Shown here piece by piece: positions 42,593 to 51,096 of a stretch of DNA of 64,000 bases. The notes below the pieces were generated by a model. It saw nothing but the letters and a program-made list of their open reading frames with translations. It was not told the DNA's origin and searched no databases. The number at the start of each line of letters is the position of its first letter. Positions within the stretch are counted from its first letter, which is position 1. Source of the DNA: an uncultured Acidobacteriia bacterium (GTDB lineage: Bacteria; Acidobacteriota; Terriglobia; Bryobacterales; Bryobacteraceae); contig CAIQWJ010000030.1 of assembly GCA_903875575.1 (NCBI GenBank), forward strand, positions 1 through 64,000. The letters run 5' to 3'. The position numbers were made by a program, and so were the translations under genes.

Positions 42593-43984
42593 ATGGACGA
42601 CAACAATTCCGATGCACTCGTATTCTTTGGCGCGACCGGCGATCTGGCTTTTAAACAGATTTTTCCCGCCCTGCAGGCGCTGGTAAAGAGACATGGCCTG
42701 AACATTCCCATCGTCGGCGTGGCGAAGGCCGGCTGGAACCTGGATCAACTGAAGGCGAGAGCCCGAGACAGCGTGGCGCAACACGGCGGTGTCGATGAAG
42801 AACAGTTTTCGAAGCTCTCCGGGCTGCTCAGGTACGTCGATGGCGACTATCGGGATGATGACACCTACGCGCGCCTGCGGGTGGAACTGGGGGCATCAAA
42901 ACGTCCGCTGCACTATTTCGCGATACCGCCCAGCATGTTTGGCGCAGTGGCCGAAGGACTCCAGAAGTCCGGGTGTGCCACGAATGCCCGGATCGTGGTG
43001 GAAAAGCCATTTGGTCGCGATCTGGCTTCCGCTCAGGAACTGCAAAGGATTCTTTCGCAGTTCTTCCCGGAGCCTGCGATCTTCCGCATCGATCATTTCC
43101 TGGGCAAGGAACCAGTCCAGAACATCCTTTACCTGCGATTCGCGAACCAATTCCTGGAACCCTTGTGGAACCGGACTTACGTCAGCTCTGTACAGATTAC
43201 GATGGCGGAGAATTTCGGCGTGCAGGGGCGCGGCAGGTTCTACGAAGAGGCCGGCGCGATTCGGGACGTTGTCCAGAACCACCTCTTCCAGGTGCTGGCG
43301 AGTCTGACGATGGATCCTCCCACCGGGGAAGCCCATGACGCGATTCGTCATGAGAAAGCCAGGATTCTGCGGGCTATCCGGCCCATGGGACCAGGCGATC
43401 TGGTGCGCGGACAGTTCAAAGGCTATAGGCAGGAGCCGGGGGGTGCGGTGGATTCCACGGTAGAGACATTTGCGGCCGTGCGGCTTTTTATCGACACGTG
43501 GCGCTGGGCGGATGTGCCGTTTTATATTCGGGCGGGCAAGTGTATGCCGGTTACCGCGACCGAGGTGACCGTGAACTTCAGGCGTCCTCCAATGGAGACC
43601 TTTTCGGAGGCCTCTCCCGACTTGCCAAACAGGCTGCGCCTCCGGTTGAGTCCGGACGTGGTGATGGCCATGGGAATCCGCGTGAAAATGCCAGGCGAAC
43701 GCATGGTTGGCGAAGACGTGGAATTGATCGCCATGCACCAGACCGGAACCGAAATGACTCCGTATGAGCGGCTGCTGGGGGACGCGCTGAAAGGCGATCA
43801 GTCTTTGTTCGCCAGTGGCGACGCGATTGAAGCGCAGTGGCGGATCGTGGACCCGGTACTTGGAGACGTTACTCCCGTTCACGAATACGAGCAGAACAGC
43901 TGGGGTCCGGCGGCGGCGAATGTACTGATTGGCGATCCTGGGGGCTGGCTGAATCCCGCGTTTGCGAGCGTGGCGTTGAAGTAG
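42593..43984 (+). CDS. zwf: Glucose-6-phosphate 1-dehydrogenase
   Basis: A 463-residue enzyme that oxidises glucose 6-phosphate to 6-phosphogluconolactone with NAD(P)+, the entry to the oxidative pentose phosphate pathway. Rossmann motif [17 protein letters not shown]; active-site block [13 protein letters not shown] with the catalytic His and Lys; [13 protein letters not shown]; sugar-phosphate-binding region ([33 protein letters not shown] [15 protein letters not shown]). The ATG at 42593 begins exactly at the conserved domain; no Shine-Dalgarno. It is the first gene of a three-gene operon with a glucokinase and gnd. Confidence 0.95.
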   Translation: MDDNNSDALVFFGATGDLAFKQIFPALQALVKRHGLNIPIVGVAKAGWNLDQLKARARDSVAQHGGVDEEQFSKLSGLLRYVDGDYRDDDTYARLRVELGASKRPLHYFAIPPSMFGAVAEGLQKSGCATNARIVVEKPFGRDLASAQELQRILSQFFPEPAIFRIDHFLGKEPVQNILYLRFANQFLEPLWNRTYVSSVQITMAENFGVQGRGRFYEEAGAIRDVVQNHLFQVLASLTMDPPTGEAHDAIRHEKARILRAIRPMGPGDLVRGQFKGYRQEPGGAVDSTVETFAAVRLFIDTWRWADVPFYIRAGKCMPVTATEVTVNFRRPPMETFSEASPDLPNRLRLRLSPDVVMAMGIRVKMPGERMVGEDVELIAMHQTGTEMTPYERLLGDALKGDQSLFASGDAIEAQWRIVDPVLGDVTPVHEYEQNSWGPAAANVLIGDPGGWLNPAFASVALK

Positions 43985-44012
43985 CATCGAAATAGCGGGA
44001 GCGAGGCGCGAA

Positions 44013-44771
44013 ATGGCAAAAAAGAAGGCAGCCTTACCGGCGGTGGAACCGAGTGTTTTGGTGGTTGACGTCGGCGGCACGCACGTAAAGATTCTCGCGT
44101 CCGGACAAACGGAACCAAGAAAGTTTGCCTCCGGACCAGACCTCACGCCGGGACGAATGGTCAGCGGCGTAAAGAAGCTGGCCGGGCTCTGGAAATACGA
44201 TGTCGTTTCAGTCGGCTATCCCGGGCCGGTTCTGCGCAACCGTCCGGTGGCGGATCCCCACAACCTTGCACCTGGCTGGATGGGCTACGGCTTCGAAAAG
44301 GCATTTGGACACCCGGTGAAGATCATGAATGACGCTGCCATGCAGGCACTGGGCAGCTACAAGAGCGGTAAGATGCTGTTCCTGGGACTGGGTACGGGTC
44401 TGGGCACGGCCATGATCGTCGAGGGCATTGTTGAGCCCATGGAATTGGGCCATCTGCCCTACAAAAAGGCCACGTATGAAGATTACGTCGGCGAGCGAGC
44501 GCTGGAACGAATGGGTAAGAAGAAGTGGCGTCGCCATGTTGCGGACGTCGTCGGGCGGCTGATCGCGGCACTGGAGCCGGACGATGTGGTGATTGGCGGG
44601 GGAAATGCCCGGTTATTGTTGAAGCTACCGCCTGGGTGCCGCATGGGTGACAACGCAAATGCGTTCGCCGGTGGTTTTCGGATGTGGGCAAAGGCACCTG
44701 CCGTCAATATGGCGGCAATCGCGCGTCCGCGAGTGACTCGCAGTAAAACGAAAACAGGAAAAGCCGTCTGA
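44013..44771 (+). CDS. ppgK: ROK-family glucokinase, polyphosphate glucokinase-like
   Basis: A 252-residue sugar kinase. The phosphate-1 motif is [15 protein letters not shown], the substrate region [20 protein letters not shown] and [20 protein letters not shown], with [20 protein letters not shown] for the second phosphate motif. The short length, the DPHNL string and the absence of the Cys-x-Cys-x2-x2-Cys zinc motif of ordinary ROK proteins agree with polyphosphate/ATP glucokinases of the PpgK type. Glucose phosphorylated here feeds the dehydrogenases on both sides. The donor (polyphosphate or ATP) cannot be settled from sequence. Confidence 0.8.
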   Translation: MAKKKAALPAVEPSVLVVDVGGTHVKILASGQTEPRKFASGPDLTPGRMVSGVKKLAGLWKYDVVSVGYPGPVLRNRPVADPHNLAPGWMGYGFEKAFGHPVKIMNDAAMQALGSYKSGKMLFLGLGTGLGTAMIVEGIVEPMELGHLPYKKATYEDYVGERALERMGKKKWRRHVADVVGRLIAALEPDDVVIGGGNARLLLKLPPGCRMGDNANAFAGGFRMWAKAPAVNMAAIARPRVTRSKTKTGKAV

Positions 44772-44800
44772 AGGACGGCATAGGAGAAGGGAATTTCAGA

Positions 44801-45826
44801 ATGCAATTAGGCATGATCGGTTTGGGAAGAATGGGCGCGAACATGGTGCGCCGTCTGATGAAAGGCGGTCACGCGTGCGTTGTTTTTGACCGATCCGCAA
44901 AAGCGGTGGATCAAATGGCTGGCGAAGGTGCCGCTGGCTCCACCTCGCTGGCCGATCTTGTGGCGAAACTCACCGCGCCGCGCGCCCTCTGGCTGATGGT
45001 ACCGGCGGCCGTGGTGGATGCCACGATTGCGGATCTGGAGCCGTTGCTCGAAACCGGAGACATTCTCATCGACGGCGGCAATTCTTACTACGTCGACGAT
45101 ATCCGTCGTGCGAAGGAGCTTGCAGGGAAGGGAATTCACTACGTCGACGTTGGCACCAGCGGCGGTGTTTTTGGTCTGGAACGTGGGTATTGTATGATGA
45201 TTGGCGGCGAACCGGAAACGGTCAGTCACCTCGATCCGATTTTCCACACGTTGGCGCCGGGAATGGGCGACGTACCACGTACTCCGGGCCGCGACACAGC
45301 TACCGGGACTGCCGAATCCGGCTACCTGCATTGCGGACCGAATGGTGCCGGTCATTTCGTCAAGATGGTCCACAACGGAATCGAGTACGGGATGATGGCT
45401 GCTTACGCAGAGGGCCTCGGAGTCCTTCGCGCGGCGAACGTTGGGAAGCAGACACACGCGGCGGACGCTGAGACGACGCCGTTGCGGGATCCTGAGCATT
45501 ACCAGTACGATTTCAATCTGCGGGATGTGACCGAGGTTTGGCGCCGCGGCAGCGTGATTGCTTCGTGGCTGCTCGATCTGACTGCGGCCTCTTTTTCGGG
45601 TGATCCGGAGCTTTCGCAGTTTGCCGGCAGGGTTTCGGATTCAGGCGAAGGGCGCTGGACGATCCACGCGGCAATCGACGAGGCCGTACCGGTGCCTGTG
45701 CTCTCCGCCGCTCTCTATTCCCGTTTTGCCTCACGAGGTGAAGCGGATTTCCAGAACAAAGTGCTCTCCGCGATGCGGTTCCAGTTTGGCGGGCATGTGG
45801 AGAAACCAGCCGAAAATAAGGGCTGA
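44801..45826 (+). CDS. gnd: 6-phosphogluconate dehydrogenase (decarboxylating)
   Basis: A 341-residue enzyme that converts 6-phosphogluconate to ribulose 5-phosphate plus CO2. It is the short form (YqeC/Gnd-like), about 130 residues less than the E. coli type. Rossmann motif [20 protein letters not shown]; catalytic block [40 protein letters not shown] with the active Lys; [10 protein letters not shown]. Preceded by a good Shine-Dalgarno (GGAGAAGGG). With zwf and the glucokinase it completes the NADPH-yielding oxidative branch, except for the lactonase. Confidence 0.95.
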   Translation: MQLGMIGLGRMGANMVRRLMKGGHACVVFDRSAKAVDQMAGEGAAGSTSLADLVAKLTAPRALWLMVPAAVVDATIADLEPLLETGDILIDGGNSYYVDDIRRAKELAGKGIHYVDVGTSGGVFGLERGYCMMIGGEPETVSHLDPIFHTLAPGMGDVPRTPGRDTATGTAESGYLHCGPNGAGHFVKMVHNGIEYGMMAAYAEGLGVLRAANVGKQTHAADAETTPLRDPEHYQYDFNLRDVTEVWRRGSVIASWLLDLTAASFSGDPELSQFAGRVSDSGEGRWTIHAAIDEAVPVPVLSAALYSRFASRGEADFQNKVLSAMRFQFGGHVEKPAENKG

Positions 45827-45827
45827 G

Positions 45828-46172
45828 CTATTCGTCTTTGCCGCTGTCGATATACATACGCAGCGCTTCGGCAATGGCAATCCAGATGTTCAGCAGACCA
45901 AGGCCGCTGACTGCGCCGCGAACGTAGCCTTTGACCCAGATTTCATGCCAGATGGCGGGGGTGAAGAACGAAAAGTAGTTATTCGTCCAGCTGTCCGTCC
46001 ATGGATAAATCATCAGAAACAGGCCCAGTTCCAGACAGAAGACAATGAACACCACCGACGCAATCCGTCGCGGCCACATACTGCGGGGCGGAGCGGGGGG
46101 CTGCGGTGTCGAGGGAGCGCCTGCTGGTGCCCCCGCTTCAGTCTGCCCGGATGGATTTGGATCTGGGGTCAT
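45828..46172 (-). CDS. Small two-helix membrane protein
   Basis: A 114-residue protein: a Pro/Ala-rich cytoplasmic start (APAGAPSTPQPPAPPRS), one strong transmembrane helix (IASVVFIVFCLELGLFLMIY), a Trp-rich loop (PWTDSWTNNYFSFFTPAIW), and a second hydrophobic segment (AVSGLGLLNIWIAIAEAL). No family is recognised with certainty. It follows RNase HII by 12 bases and ends two bases before the gnd stop on the opposite strand. Confidence 0.7.
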   Translation of the reverse strand: MTPDPNPSGQTEAGAPAGAPSTPQPPAPPRSMWPRRIASVVFIVFCLELGLFLMIYPWTDSWTNNYFSFFTPAIWHEIWVKGYVRGAVSGLGLLNIWIAIAEALRMYIDSGKDE

Positions 46173-46184
46173 GAGCTTCGCCGC

Positions 46185-46928
46185 TTAATTCGCGAACATC
46201 TCCATCTGGCGGTCCTGTGCTGCGGCGGAATGAAAAGCGTGTTGCCGCACGGGCTCATAGCTGAAGCGGTGCAGCGGAGACGGCCCGTGCTCGTGCAGGG
46301 CAGCCATATGCTCCGGACTGAGGTAGCCTTTGTGATTGGCCAGACCGTACTCGGGGTAGTAGCGGTCCCATTCGCACATCATCTGATCGCGATGCACCTT
46401 GGCGATGATGGAAGCTGCGGCGATGGCATGGCAACGTTCGTCGCCCTGAATCAAAGGCTGTTGGGGGATCTGGATATCCAGAGGAACGGCATCCACGAGG
46501 ACAAAATCGGGTAATGGCTGGAGTTGCAGGATGGCGGACTTCATAGCCAGGCGCGATGCCTGGTAGATATTGACGCGATCGATAGTGGCGGAATCGACGG
46601 CCCCGATGGCCCACGCGACCGCGCGCTCGCGAATCGTGAGTGCCAGTTCCTCGCGACGTTCGGCGTCCAGTTTCTTGCTGTCGTTGAGACCGCGAATCGG
46701 GCGATCCGGTGAAAGAATGACAGCAGCCGCGACAACCGCACCAAAAAGTGAGCCGCGGCCAACTTCATCGGCACCGGCAATGAAGTGAAAACCCCGGGCA
46801 CGCAACTCATCCTCGGCAGTCCCGACACACTTCCAGCGCGTTTTCCGGCTGGAAGTGGCCTTCGGCGAGATACTGCCGGTCGGTTCAATCCGTGTTGGTG
46901 AGCGGCGTGCCGGTTTTTCGTTAGGCAT
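46185..46928 (-). CDS. rnhB: Ribonuclease HII
   Basis: A 247-residue endonuclease that removes RNA (including single ribonucleotides) from DNA. Catalytic acids are in AGADEVGRGSLFGAVVAAAV (Asp and Glu), DFVLVDAVPLDIQ, and IIAKVHRDQMMCEWD. The family motif LNDSKKL is present. The first 40 residues (Arg/Lys/Ser/Thr-rich) are an extension absent in most homologues and could mean a later start, though no good one is visible. The rplS-rnhB order is common in bacteria. Confidence 0.92.
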   Translation of the reverse strand: MPNEKPARRSPTRIEPTGSISPKATSSRKTRWKCVGTAEDELRARGFHFIAGADEVGRGSLFGAVVAAAVILSPDRPIRGLNDSKKLDAERREELALTIRERAVAWAIGAVDSATIDRVNIYQASRLAMKSAILQLQPLPDFVLVDAVPLDIQIPQQPLIQGDERCHAIAAASIIAKVHRDQMMCEWDRYYPEYGLANHKGYLSPEHMAALHEHGPSPLHRFSYEPVRQHAFHSAAAQDRQMEMFAN

Positions 46929-46978
46929 CGAAGCGTGACGGCCGCCGGTGTGTGGAGTTTCCGCGTATCAGGAAACAG

Positions 46979-47332
46979 CTATTGTGCGCGTTCCTTGAGG
47001 CGGGCAGCCTTGCCCTTGAGACCACGCAGGTAGTAAAGCTTGGCACGACGAACACGGCCGGTGCGGACGAAATCGATGTGATCCACAATGCTGGCGTGCA
47101 ACGGGAAGATGCGCTCAACGCCCTGGCCGAAGCTGATCTTGCGGACCGTGATGGTCTCGCTGATGCCCGAGTTATTGCGGGCGATGACGACGCCTTCGAA
47201 GATCTGGAGGCGTTCTTTATCGCCTTCCTTGATTTTGACATGGACACGGATGGTATCGCCGGGGCGAAACCCCGTCGGCTTCACAGCCTTCAGGTTCTTA
47301 TTGATGTACTTCTGTAACAACGCGTTCTGCAT
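46979..47332 (-). CDS. rplS: Ribosomal protein L19
   Basis: A 117-residue large-subunit protein at the 30S-50S interface: [60 protein letters not shown] and [20 protein letters not shown] are all canonical. It is of normal length. AAGG lies about 10 bases before the ATG. The usual upstream partners (trmD, rimM, rpsP) are not next to it here; the gene before it on this strand is unrelated. Confidence 0.97.
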   Translation of the reverse strand: MQNALLQKYINKNLKAVKPTGFRPGDTIRVHVKIKEGDKERLQIFEGVVIARNNSGISETITVRKISFGQGVERIFPLHASIVDHIDFVRTGRVRRAKLYYLRGLKGKAARLKERAQ

Positions 47333-47361
47333 TTCGGGACCTTAAGTTGGGTTGAATCTTC

Positions 47362-47388
47362 ATGATACTACAGGGTGTCGGTTATCAA
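47362..47388 (-). promoter_or_regulatory. Candidate promoter of rplS-rnhB
   Basis: On the minus strand TTGATA (47383-47388) and TATCAT (47362-47367) are spaced by 15 bases, slightly short, about 30 bases upstream of the L19 start. It lies just before the start of the gene's leader and partly inside the end of the neighbouring gene's 3' side. Confidence 0.3.
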
Positions 47389-48362
47389 ACGAGACTGCGG
47401 TTCACCGCGGGACCAGTGCGCCCGCCGCGTCCGCTGCCGCCGCGTCCACCGGGTCCGCCTCGGCCTCCGGGGAATGAAAACAGGTGTACCATCTGGTCGA
47501 TCAGGTTGCCGGCGATATCGGCATTCAGAGAGAACGAGCGGCCTGTCTGCTCGACCGTGAAGCCGTCCCAGAAACGCAAAAGTTCCGGTTCTGACTCCGG
47601 GACATTGAGGCGACCGAGGCCCACCAGCCCTTTTGCGGTATCGCGCAGGGCGATGGCGTCCTTTTCAGTGGCCGTGGTGCAGTGGATCGCGGCCTGAAAG
47701 CCCGACGCCACCGACGCCGTAAACCAAGTGCTGTCGATGCCTTTGAAGATGCTGGAAAAGTCGATTCCGTTGCCGACTCGTGGCAGATTGGCGGCCAGGA
47801 ACGAGGCAAAGCCCGTAGAGACGCCCCAGAGTGGCGTTTGCGGGTCTATGGAGGCTACCCGAGCCAACAGGGCCTTGGCCCCCGTGTGGGAACCCGTCTG
47901 CCACTCGTCCAGAGCCGCGATGACGGCGGGCAACTCACCCGCAGCGGCCAGACTGGAATCCAGCAGACAGTACCCGTAATTGTCCAGCACGCGGACGTTG
48001 TATTGTCCGTGGCGCAGAAGTTTCGTTGCCGGACTGCCCGCAGGGACTGGATCCTGCTTCAGGTTGAACGTGCCGCGAGCCAGAACGACGTTGCCCTGGG
48101 GAAGGGTAGTCAGCAGGAGTTCACGCACGTCGCGGCGTGGGTCAAAGCCGGTTTGCCTGGCGAACTGGTCGAGTTGGGGGAGTTTCTGTTGTGCCACCAG
48201 CTTCTGGTAGAGGTCCGAAGCGATCAGCCGATCCATGTGCGCGCCCACGAGTGACGTGGCACCAGGCGGCACCATACGGACCAGGACATTATCCACGCGC
48301 GGTGCCGCCAAAGCTGCCACAGCGGTAAAGGGGAGAAGTACAACCGAAAGAAAAGACCGCAT
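47385..48362 (-). CDS. Exported protein with Gly/Arg-rich tail, unknown
   Basis: A 325-residue protein with a signal peptide (FLSVVLLPFTAVAALAAP). The body is mixed alpha/beta (VRMVPPGATSLVGAHMDRLI; YQKLVAQQKLPQLDQFARQT; ALLARVASIDPQTPLWGVS; SFLAANLPRVGNGIDFSSIF). The last 25 residues are a repeat of Gly-Gly-Arg/Pro (GGRGGPGGRGGSGRGGRTG). I do not recognise the domain. It starts 12 bases after the ABC-2 permease on the same strand and may be an operon member. Similar Gly/Arg tracts occur in two other exported proteins of this window. Confidence 0.75.
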   Translation of the reverse strand: MRSFLSVVLLPFTAVAALAAPRVDNVLVRMVPPGATSLVGAHMDRLIASDLYQKLVAQQKLPQLDQFARQTGFDPRRDVRELLLTTLPQGNVVLARGTFNLKQDPVPAGSPATKLLRHGQYNVRVLDNYGYCLLDSSLAAAGELPAVIAALDEWQTGSHTGAKALLARVASIDPQTPLWGVSTGFASFLAANLPRVGNGIDFSSIFKGIDSTWFTASVASGFQAAIHCTTATEKDAIALRDTAKGLVGLGRLNVPESEPELLRFWDGFTVEQTGRSFSLNADIAGNLIDQMVHLFSFPGGRGGPGGRGGSGRGGRTGPAVNRSLV

Positions 48363-48374
48363 GGTGTCAGAGCC

Positions 48375-49208
48375 TTAGAACGTTCTGCGACGGAAGTGCA
48401 GGATACCCGCTGCCAGTACGACAATTCCGAACAGGGCGGTGCTCCAGACCGGCATCCAGCTATCCACCGCTTCGTTGAGAATCAAATGCCGAATGATGAC
48501 CCCGATGTCCGAAGTCTTCGGGAGTACGTAATAAAGCACGGTGACGACATTGCGGGACCATTCCGCGCTCAGCAGTCGCTCAATGGTGGCGCGCTGCTGC
48601 AGGATCGGGGTGACGATCATGATGCCAAACGTCACCATAATGGCTACTGCCGCGCTTTCCCACAGAACGCCCACCAGCACAATTACTGCCAGCAATACGC
48701 CGAAAACGAAGATTGTAAACAGGCTGGACAGCAGATAGCCGCCGCCCCATAGACCGGTTTTAATGCCAAAGATGATCCAGGATCCGATCGTGAGGTAGAG
48801 GATGTTGGCGGCTACCACCAGCAGGTTCCCCAGATAGCGGCCCAGCAGGATCAGGCTTCTTGACACCGGCTTGGACAGCAGGAGCTCAATACGTCCCGGT
48901 TCGAAGACCGCGGCCACAAGTCCGGCTGAGGCGAACACCGAAATGATCATACCGAAGAAGTAAAGAGCCATGGCGATCACGCTCTGTGTCTGGTGGACCA
49001 GCCCTTGCACGTCCGTGGTGGGCATAGCGCGTCCGAAAATCGTAATGGTGGCCAGGGCACCGGCGACAACGTCGATGCGCATGATGAAAACCAGAAACGC
49101 CAGCAGGGCGGTACAGCATCCGGCAAAACCCCAGAAGATCCGCCGCGCAAAGGCCTCCCGAAAGGTGTCCTTGATCAGGGCCAGCACCGGTATCAATTGT
49201 GAATTCAC
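48375..49208 (-). CDS. ABC-2 type permease
   Basis: A 277-residue membrane protein with six helices: LIKDTFREAFARRIFWGFA then CCTALLAFLVFIM; IAMALYFFGMIISVFASAG; a coupling region with VFEPGRIELLLSKPVSRSLI, typical of ABC-2/NatB permeases; LLVVAANILYLTIGSWIIFG; FTIFVFGVLLAVIVLVGVL; ALFGIVVLAAGILHF. The GTG start shares a base with the stop of the ATPase gene. The pair would export an unidentified substrate from the cytoplasm. Confidence 0.88.
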   Translation of the reverse strand: MNSQLIPVLALIKDTFREAFARRIFWGFAGCCTALLAFLVFIMRIDVVAGALATITIFGRAMPTTDVQGLVHQTQSVIAMALYFFGMIISVFASAGLVAAVFEPGRIELLLSKPVSRSLILLGRYLGNLLVVAANILYLTIGSWIIFGIKTGLWGGGYLLSSLFTIFVFGVLLAVIVLVGVLWESAAVAIMVTFGIMIVTPILQQRATIERLLSAEWSRNVVTVLYYVLPKTSDIGVIIRHLILNEAVDSWMPVWSTALFGIVVLAAGILHFRRRTF

Positions 49209-50131
49209 TAGCCCTCCACCGTCTTCATGAAGACCTCTTCGAGCGTACTGCGGGTACGGCCAAACGTCTCCACCTCGCAGCCGTTGGCGCGCGCCAGATC
49301 CAGCGCCTGATTGGCCTCTTCGCGGGTTCCGAATAACAATTGCAGCATGCCGTTAGCGGCTCCTGCGGAACGTGCGCGGCTCCGTAATTCTGTTTCCATT
49401 TGCTCCGTGGCCCCGCTGATTTCCAGACGGTAGCCGCTGCCGCTGGTCAGTTCGAGTACCGTCCCGCTGAGCGCCAGTTTACCCTTCTGGATAATTGCCA
49501 CTTCACGGCAGAACAACTCCACCTCAGCCAGCAGATGGGAGTTCAGAAAAATCGTGACGCCCTTTTGTTCAAGCGCATGCAGCACGTCGCGAATCTGTCT
49601 CCGGCCAACCGGGTCCACGCCATCGCTCGGTTCGTCCAGCACCAGGAGCTTCGGCGCATGCATCAGCGCCTGGGCCAGGCCGACGCGTTGCAGCATGCCT
49701 TTCGAGTACTTACCCAGCCGCAGTTGGTGCGCGCGTTCGTCCAGCCCAACCTGTGTGAGCAGATCCGGTATCCTGCGCTTGCGTTCCGCCGCTCCCATGC
49801 CGGAAAGCGCACCGTAGAAATCCAGCATGTCCCAGCCAGTGAGGTAGGTGGGAAACCGGTGGTTTTCCGGCAGGTAGCCGATGGGCGCGCGCGCCGCGGG
49901 TTCTCGGGAATCGCGATCAAAAACCATGGCGCGGCCAGCCGTGGGATGCGCCGCGGAAAGCAGCATTTTCACGAACGTCGTCTTACCCGCGCCGTTCGGC
50001 CCCAGCAGGCCATACGTGGAACCCACCGGTACCCGGATGGAGATGTTGTCGACGGCAGTGAGTTCCCGCCGCGGCCAACGGCTACGAAAGACCTTGGTCA
50101 GATTTTCAGTCTCGATGGCGTAGGCTGGCAT
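49208..50131 (-). CDS. ABC transporter ATP-binding protein
   Basis: A 307-residue ATPase of the drug/Nat exporter group. Walker A GLLGPNGAGKTTFVKMLLSA, Q-loop region GYLPENHRFPTYLTGWDMLD, signature LGKYSKGMLQRVGLAQALMH, Walker B LLVLDEPSDGVDP, switch His ILNSHLL-like (FLNSHLLAEVE). A C-terminal accessory domain (residues about 225-300) has MLQLLFGTREEANQALDLAR. Partner of the ABC-2 permease that overlaps its stop. Confidence 0.93.
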   Translation of the reverse strand: MPAYAIETENLTKVFRSRWPRRELTAVDNISIRVPVGSTYGLLGPNGAGKTTFVKMLLSAAHPTAGRAMVFDRDSREPAARAPIGYLPENHRFPTYLTGWDMLDFYGALSGMGAAERKRRIPDLLTQVGLDERAHQLRLGKYSKGMLQRVGLAQALMHAPKLLVLDEPSDGVDPVGRRQIRDVLHALEQKGVTIFLNSHLLAEVELFCREVAIIQKGKLALSGTVLELTSGSGYRLEISGATEQMETELRSRARSAGAANGMLQLLFGTREEANQALDLARANGCEVETFGRTRSTLEEVFMKTVEG

Positions 50132-50177
50132 TATCAGTAAGTTACGTCGGGAAGTCTAATAAGTTCCATCAGGGTGC

Positions 50178-50681
50178 CTAATTGCGCACACCCGGCGCTT
50201 CGGTACGTCCGGCCAGGGGCTGGACGGCGGAACCACCGCATACGGCGACCCCGGTCTTCACCAATGCCACCAGCAGGTTACCGAGCATGGCGTACAGTAC
50301 CTGTTCCGTCAACGGCTGGCGTCCGGGCAGGCGAAAGGATGCCGGCAGTTCCTTGGCGATACGCAGCCTCAGTCCATTAGACATGTTGCGGCCGTTTCTG
50401 TCACGTTTATTGGCGATGGAAATTGGCGTCTGCATGATATTGCCGGTCCGCCCATCCACGTAGAACTGGCAGCGGGAAAACCAGCCAAGATTGGCGGGAT
50501 CTGCGGCATCGAAAAGCAGCAGCGGCGATTCCCGCTGGGTGGCCGTCAGCTCTACCAGGATGTGGCCCGGTGCTTCTTTGGTGCGCGCTTCAAAACCAGC
50601 CTGCTGGGCGACCTCCGTCACCGCGGCGGGATCGATTTCGAGGAGAATCAGTTTGTGGGGCCCAGCCTGGAGTACCTGCAT
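50178..50681 (-). CDS. Unknown protein coupled to STAS gene
   Basis: A 167-residue protein without signal peptide or transmembrane segment. Visible blocks are LQAGPHKLILLEIDPAAVTE, FEARTKEAPGHILVELTATQ and SRCQFYVDGRTGNIMQTPIS. A helical region follows (TEQVLYAMLGNLLVALVKTG). I do not recognise the family. Its start is 12 bases after the STAS gene stop, so the two are likely co-expressed; it could be a regulator partner, but no kinase motifs are present. Confidence 0.65.
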   Translation of the reverse strand: MQVLQAGPHKLILLEIDPAAVTEVAQQAGFEARTKEAPGHILVELTATQRESPLLLFDAADPANLGWFSRCQFYVDGRTGNIMQTPISIANKRDRNGRNMSNGLRLRIAKELPASFRLPGRQPLTEQVLYAMLGNLLVALVKTGVAVCGGSAVQPLAGRTEAPGVRN

Positions 50682-50692
50682 GTTCTACCGGC

Positions 50693-51040
50693 TTACTGCA
50701 TGCCCGCGACTGCTTCGTCAACGGTGGCGGCGAAGGGAATCACGGAATCGAGGTGAGTCATGTGAAAAATGGTCTGCACCACGCCATGGGCCCCGGCAAC
50801 GCAGAGCTTGCCGCCGAGATTGGTCAGCTTGCCGAAACACATTGCCATGATTCCGATGCCGCTGCTATCGATGTGGTGGACGCCCGTGATGTCCAGGACA
50901 ATTTTTCGGGTACCGTCCGCGATGGCCTTCAGGACGACATCTTCCATATGGGCGCTCTCGCGGCCAAGGGAAATACGACCGCTGAGTTCGACGACCAGGA
51001 TACCGGGTTCACAAGTGCGTGTGGCGAGATTGAGCAACAT
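50693..51040 (-). CDS. STAS-domain anti-anti-sigma factor
   Basis: A 115-residue cytoplasmic STAS protein of the SpoIIAA/RsbV type. The fold signature is GILVVELSGRISLGRESAH, the switch region is VLDITGVHHIDSSGIGIMAM with the phosphorylatable serine in Asp-Ser-Ser-Gly, followed by FGKLTNLGGKLCVAGAHG. It would compete with a sigma factor for a kinase-type anti-sigma factor; none is seen in the window. The ECF anti-sigma at 16437 is of a different kind and not its target. Confidence 0.88.
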   Translation of the reverse strand: MLLNLATRTCEPGILVVELSGRISLGRESAHMEDVVLKAIADGTRKIVLDITGVHHIDSSGIGIMAMCFGKLTNLGGKLCVAGAHGVVQTIFHMTHLDSVIPFAATVDEAVAGMQ

Positions 51041-51096
51041 TTGGTGTCTGAAGTACAGGATAGCAGTGATTTAGGGGCGGGATAAGGACCGGGCCG

